DNA of 64,000 nt from Nephrocerus scutellatus (lineage: Eukaryota; Arthropoda; Insecta; Diptera; Pipunculidae), in assembly GCA_947095585.1 (NCBI GenBank), contig OX352762.1, forward strand, positions 89,635,749 through 89,699,748, written 5' to 3'. The position numbers were made by a program, and so were the translations under genes. Shown here in pieces: positions 25,201 to 31,200 of the stretch. The number at the start of each line of letters is the position of its first letter. Position 1 is the first letter of the stretch. The notes beneath the pieces were generated by a model, which saw only the letters and a list, made by a program, of their open reading frames with translations, made no database searches and was not told the origin of the DNA.

Positions 25201-28200
25201 AGAAGCTATCAGTGACAAGTTATTACTCTCGGAAGTTTGTCAAACTTTCGCGAGAGGTGGGACACCGTGAAAAATACTTTGGTATTACTGGGATTCGAAC
25301 CATGAACCCCCTGATCAGCAGTCCATGCTCCTATCCACTGAACCACGGCGCCCACAAGTATATAGTCGAGCATTATAGCGTGCGAACCCCTTGAAGCGTG
25401 CGCGAATTATAAAAAAAAAAAAAACACTTTATAAAATGTTGTACAGTAAAATTTTAACGTCGTTCCTTATTTCTAATTCACGGTGCAAACACTGCTATCA
25501 GATTGTTTTTGATTGTTCCATTATCACGAGTAGGACTTCTTATTTTTAAAAAGATTTATCTCTCTGCTAACTTCGTACAAATATGCACTTATTGTGCGCA
25601 GCATAGTGTGATCGTGGCTCATTTATGGAGTCTCCAATTCCCACTTTTTTGGTCATTTAGCACTCATAAAAGTTCTTTCCCCATCGCCTCTCCCAGAGTG
25701 CTTCCTTTCGCTGGTAAAATATTTCTTCACATGTTCTGAGCATGCCCGCGTTCTATGTGGTTATTTAATTGTTCGGTATGCAACAATCTCACGATCAGTC
25801 GATAGGTTACATTATTTATCGAGTCAGTCGTTACGATCTATGTCCTTTTCTCTACTAGGCCTGGTATAATCTTCCTTCATTAAGGGCGAGTTCTATCGCT
25901 TAACCTTAGTTCTTTCTGGTCCTTCATTGCCAAGGGCAGCCATGCTGACTCAAATCTGATTCGCGGATGCAGTCTTTCTTGGTGATGCAATATGCGCTCG
26001 GAACACCATATCAAAAAGATATTCATCCGAGTTTAAATTTTGTGTTCATACCGTCATCAGATTAAGAGTCCCCGCACACTAGAGACTTTTTTATCGGCCG
26101 ATAGTTTGGTCGTTTTGGGCTGCTAGTGCGCACACTGTGCCGATTAAACAGTTGGGTTAGTGGTGAGTGCACAGACAAACACAAAGTTAAATGGCAATCG
26201 TGTCGCACATTCAACTTATTTATCGGCCGATACCAAATCGTTGTAGTCTGCGCACTTGCATACATGTTCATACTGATTCAAACTATCGGCCGACAGAAAG
26301 TCTCTAGTGTGCGGGGACTCTTAGGTTGTAGCGGCGGTAAATAAACACTGGGTGTATCTGAACGTTTGTGACACTCGTGTTAACAAATTTCGACCGCACT
26401 CAAAGGGAGAATAGCCGTTGATTTGTTTACTTAAAGCCGATAGATTCATTTGCTGACTAGAAAGCTCACCCGAGCACACATGATCACTTTCATGACAGCT
26501 GTTATGTGTGTCGTATTTGATTTTTGTGAGACAATACTCTCTGTTCACTGTAATGACAAATTTATACTTAGCCAAGCTATCGGCTAGCTGCTGTGCAGAA
26601 CAGTTTACAAAAGTTGCGCCAAATTTATAATAACATCTGCAGTGAATTTTTCAAGTTTATAATTGCAATTGAACTTTTTTTATTAATTGACTGTTATTGC
26701 TAGTTCTTTTTTATTTATTGTTTATTTTTAAAATAATTATAAATGACTTAGAATTACTAAAAACACTTTTTTTACGTTTTACGTTACAGGAAGACTGCCA
26801 GATATTTTCGCTTTTGACGCTGGTGGTTTTTGGTATAGTTGGTACAATCCTAGTGGCAGTTCAATACCATATTCTGCATGAACAAAATATGATAAACTCA
26901 GGAATTTGGAAAAAGGGTTGGACGGTGGGTTTCCTCTTCGTAACGGTAAACAAAATTAATATACCCCGAAGACGCCTGAACCTTAAGTACATGTATCTTT
27001 TTTTTCTTATTTTCTTCACAACAGCTGATTGTTTACTGTGCAAATGTTTACATGATTGTTCGATCTCAGTTGTCACCATGGTTTCAGTAAGTGTAACTAA
27101 ACAAACCACTAATAAATAAACACTCGTTCACAAAACAAATTCTAGTCAACATCAAGAAATTCTAGTTTATAATACCAAGAATTGCCTTTTATTTAGGATG
27201 AGAATCCGCATTTTGCATTTGCGTCTGAAAATGTATGACAATGCCTTAATGTAGTACACCTGGTTTTAATTCACACAAACATTGTCGCTTTGTAGAATCC
27301 AACAATAGAAAGGATATTAAATGCCTTCTTCCAGTTTTCGACAAAACTTCTAAGAGCTTCGCTGATGATAACCTGATTGCAATTTCATTCATTCTATGGA
27401 TGCACAAAAAAAAAATTGACATATGCTTGCTTACCTTTCCACAATTTTAACAAAAAGGAAATGAGAAATGCCAATATAGACTCTCTCTCTCTCTCTCTCT
27501 CGATGTGATCTTCTGCAGTTTCTCGATCGAAGTTAGGGAATCTGTTTTATATTCGCAAGATGACGGCTACGAATGTCGTTACAGCAAAGTCAATTACTCT
27601 GGTAGATGAAATTTTCAGTCATAAACAGCATCGTGATAGACAACAAAATCTAATCGACCAGAGTTACGACGATGATGCTGACGCTGATGTTGACAACTGA
27701 CATCGCATACATACTCGTAATTGTCCGTACAATGGAAAGATAGGTAATGGCAGGCAATCAAGTTCCCATAGTTGTCGTTGGCATCGCATATCTAATCAAG
27801 CATGGCAATGTTACTGTCTGTTTTCACCAGTTCGCCGGAGATAGATTCTATCGGAATTGGAAATTGAAATTCCAATAGTTGCACAAAAGGATTTTCCGGC
27901 CTGTGCGATAAACATCTCATCATTGTCCATATTCAAGAACATAGTAAAGAGTCGAATATCGCAATGATCATAACATTGCTGTAGGGTAGCATTTTATAGA
28001 TTTCGTTAGATTTGCTTCAGTCCAATGCTTGTCTGTTAGTTTCTTTGTGATGAGAATTTTTGAAAAACCGATCTGCTTTCCGACAAAGTTTCGGTGTTTA
28101 ATTCCGCCCATTTACATTTTTTACAAAATGTTTTAAGTCGCCACCGGTATTACTCGTATTACTTGCAAAACAATTTCTGATAGCATCTTCAAGGATAAAG

Positions 28201-31200
28201 TAATATTCTCATGACAAAATCTGTCAGTCGTTTTGACTGATTTGAACGAAAAACTCTTTGATTTGTGATTAATAAGAGGTGGACTGTTTTTAAGGGGATG
28301 GTTAGTAAAAATCAACCTGATATTTTCAATTCAATTTAAATATTTTCCAGAAATAGATAGGAACCTATACCTAATGGAAGAATCGAAAACGATTCCGTCG
28401 ACTAATTAATATTCGGTCATAATTTTTCTGATATTAAATTTGTCGTTTATTGACTGATACTGGTTCCCGTGAAGAGACTAAATCTAAATCATTATTTGTC
28501 CGAATAACTCAAGGAAAATATTTCTGCGAATTAACATCATATTTTATTTTATTTAGACCTTTAACTTCAATATATAGTCAAAAGGCGTTTTCGCGGTTCC
28601 ACCTCTCCCAAGTCTATGACAAAAGTCCAAAGTAAAAATTGTCATGGAAAGCTTCTCAGATCGCCTTTCGGATATGGCTTTAAAATGTCCTTTTCATTTA
28701 TTTATTGTCTAAAAATATAGCTCGTACAGAACGGATGGTCGCGAGAAGCCCTGAAAAGACCACAAAAAGTCTGTCGTGTCAAAATATTATTATAAAGTGC
28801 ACATCTATTCTCATTTATTCTATATCTTGACACCATATTTATAAGGCTTTTATGAAATGTAATGCTATTCCTATGGAACCATGTTCAGTTAAGAAGGGTA
28901 TAGTGTAGTTCCTTGCTTGGCGTCAGCCATACAGTTACCCGGAATGTCTCTATGCCCCGGAACCCAACACAGGTGGATATTGAACTGCTCCGCCATCTCC
29001 ACGAGAGATGAACGGCAGTTATGGGCTAAAATTTAACTTGTGGAGACTGACCGATTTTGACTCGTTTGTGTAAAAATGAATGTGTTCATCTTACAGGTAA
29101 GCGCCTTCGACCCAGAATGATCTTAAGTGGAAGGTGGCCTGGAAGTTTTTGTTGAAGTCGAGTTGTGGAATGGTGTAGTCTATGTTGTCTGGGATCCTGA
29201 CTAAATTCAGGATAGAGGACTGAACGAATTCATTTCTAGTCCATTGGGAGATAGCATTAAGGCTAATAGCCGAACTGGTAACTAGTCGCCTGCCTTAAAA
29301 GTCGAGTGGTGTAAGATCGAACAGAATGTCCAATGCGGCAGAGGGGGTTGTAGTAAGTGCTCCGCTGACATATATACTAGCTGGTCCTTGGACATTACTT
29401 AATTTGTTAAGGTTTATTTCCTTTTTTAAGGCAGTCCACCATTCAGTCACACTGTATACAAGAGTAGGTATTACTACCGCTGTATATAGCCAATGGGTTA
29501 TATTGGGCTGAGGACCCCATCTTATACCAATGGCTTTTTTGCATAAGAAGAGTGCCACTGTGGCTTTACGAACTCTTTCTTGTATGTTTGTCTCAAGCTT
29601 AGCTTTCTGTCAAAAAAAAAGACCCAAATACTTGGCTGTAAGAGAGAATGTTAAGGTTATACCTTTTATAGAAGGATAGTTAATAAGTGCTACTTTATAT
29701 TTCCAGATTTTCAAGCTCAGTTTTTTGAGGATTTACCGCTAAACAGCAGCGATCTGCCCAGCAAGTTAGGTTTTTGAGAGCATTTTGCAGAAGTTCCATC
29801 AAGGTGTTCAGGTATTTTTGTGAGAGCAATAGGAACGTCATCCGCATAAGCGATTACTCTGCAGCTTTCACCTCCCAGGCATACCAGCAGCTCATTCACC
29901 ACTAAGTTCCATAGAAGGCGGGATAGGATTCCACTTTGTGGGGTTCCTCGGAAGACGATACGCCGCTTTGAATTAATAATCCTAAGTGTGAGCAGAAGAT
30001 TAATCAATTCGCCAAGCGAGTCATCCACCCTCAAAGTCAACAGAGCATACGTAATCGCAGCTGTGTTGACGTTATTAAAGCCCCTTCTATCTCTAATAAT
30101 ACCACCATTATGTACTCCTTTAGGTGAAGGGAATATTCAATAGAACGTACCAGTGTGTGCAGAACTGTTTCTACAGACTTGCCCTTACAATACGCATGCT
30201 GATCTGTAGGCAGGAGTCTATTGTCAATGCGTGTGGTGCGTATGTAGATATCGATCAGCCTTTCCAGTGTCTTTACCAGAAATGATGAAAGACTGATTGG
30301 TATAAGATCATTTGGACTAACATGCGAGCATTTGCCGGCTTTGGTTATGAAAACTACGTTTACTTCTTTCCCCAAAACTGTTCTATTGACCAGATCGAGA
30401 CAACTCTTTAGAATTGTTTCTAGCAAAGGAAGGATAATATCCGAAGTCCTTTGCAACTCGGCTGGAATTATGCCGTCAGGTCCTGCAGACTTATATGGTT
30501 TGAAGTTTTGTAGCGCTCAAAGCAGTTTATCCTTATTTATCCGATCATTGGAGATAGTTGTACGAGTGTCTGCTTCCCGTGAAGTGGACATCTTAAAGCA
30601 GATTGAGCGATTGTTCGCTTGAAGAAGTTCATGAGCCTTGCCTCTTGGACAAATGAGAGGGCATGAGGCAGAAAGTACTTTATTAAAAACAAAGGTGAGT
30701 AACTTGACCTTGTTCTCTAGTTCATGAGTTTTAAGGGGGGAATTGTAAGATCAGAGTGTACGTTTAAATAGCGTTTGAACGTTACTTGGTATTTGAGCCA
30801 GTCAGTCTTCCTATGATTTCTATAAGGTGATTGGCGAGGGGGCTTGTCATCTAAACTGAATTGTATGCACCGGTGATCGGAGAAAGAATGTTCAACCGAT
30901 ACCTTCCAGTCTAGAAATATTTGGTTGAGAGAGTCGGTGACACGAGTAATATCTAACACTTCCTGTCGAGAAATCCCACGTGGCCGTAAAAATACATTTA
31001 GATTACATTTCACTAATAAGCAGGATCTAGGTTTACCGTTATCTGCTACATATAGCGAGTAATAACCAGGAGTCCTGCGTTCACAAACCAGGTTGTTAAA
31101 AATCCATGGTTCTTGGATTAGGGCGATGACTTCTCTGCCTTTAAGCAGACGGAGTAAGAAGAAGGCCGAAGCCTTCTTAGAGTGTTGGAGGTTAATCTGA

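Larger units (their letters stand above)
23545..25415 (+). mobile_element. CR1-like LINE with SINE insertion (dead)
   Basis: A 5'-truncated copy starting in the RT N-terminal region (THKSAGPDGISPLVLKRFSS, FPRSWKTAFVQPIPKKG), then ALDISKAFDRVWHQSLLSKM, YWIRSYLLDRSVQVFLDG, FADNSTLSFSYKF, GILKWGENNRVEFNVSKT and CVNDKLRWNDH. The FADD catalytic box reads FADN (24246-24257), which would abolish polymerase activity. A frameshift lies near 23880 and a small deletion near 24185. The 3' tail is ttgaagcgtgcgcgaattat then A's. A SINE interrupts the 3' UTR. CR1/L2-type placement is from motif style. Confidence 0.8.

Noticed and set aside
25290..25355. Possible functional tRNA gene on the minus strand
   Set aside because: The A and B boxes are good, but the sequence continues into a body shared with another copy and lies between a target duplication, so it is a SINE head.
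26697..27119. 140-codon frame over exon 4 as a stand-alone gene
   Set aside because: It starts in intron 3, reads through a good 79-base intron and ends in a different frame from the conserved exon 5.
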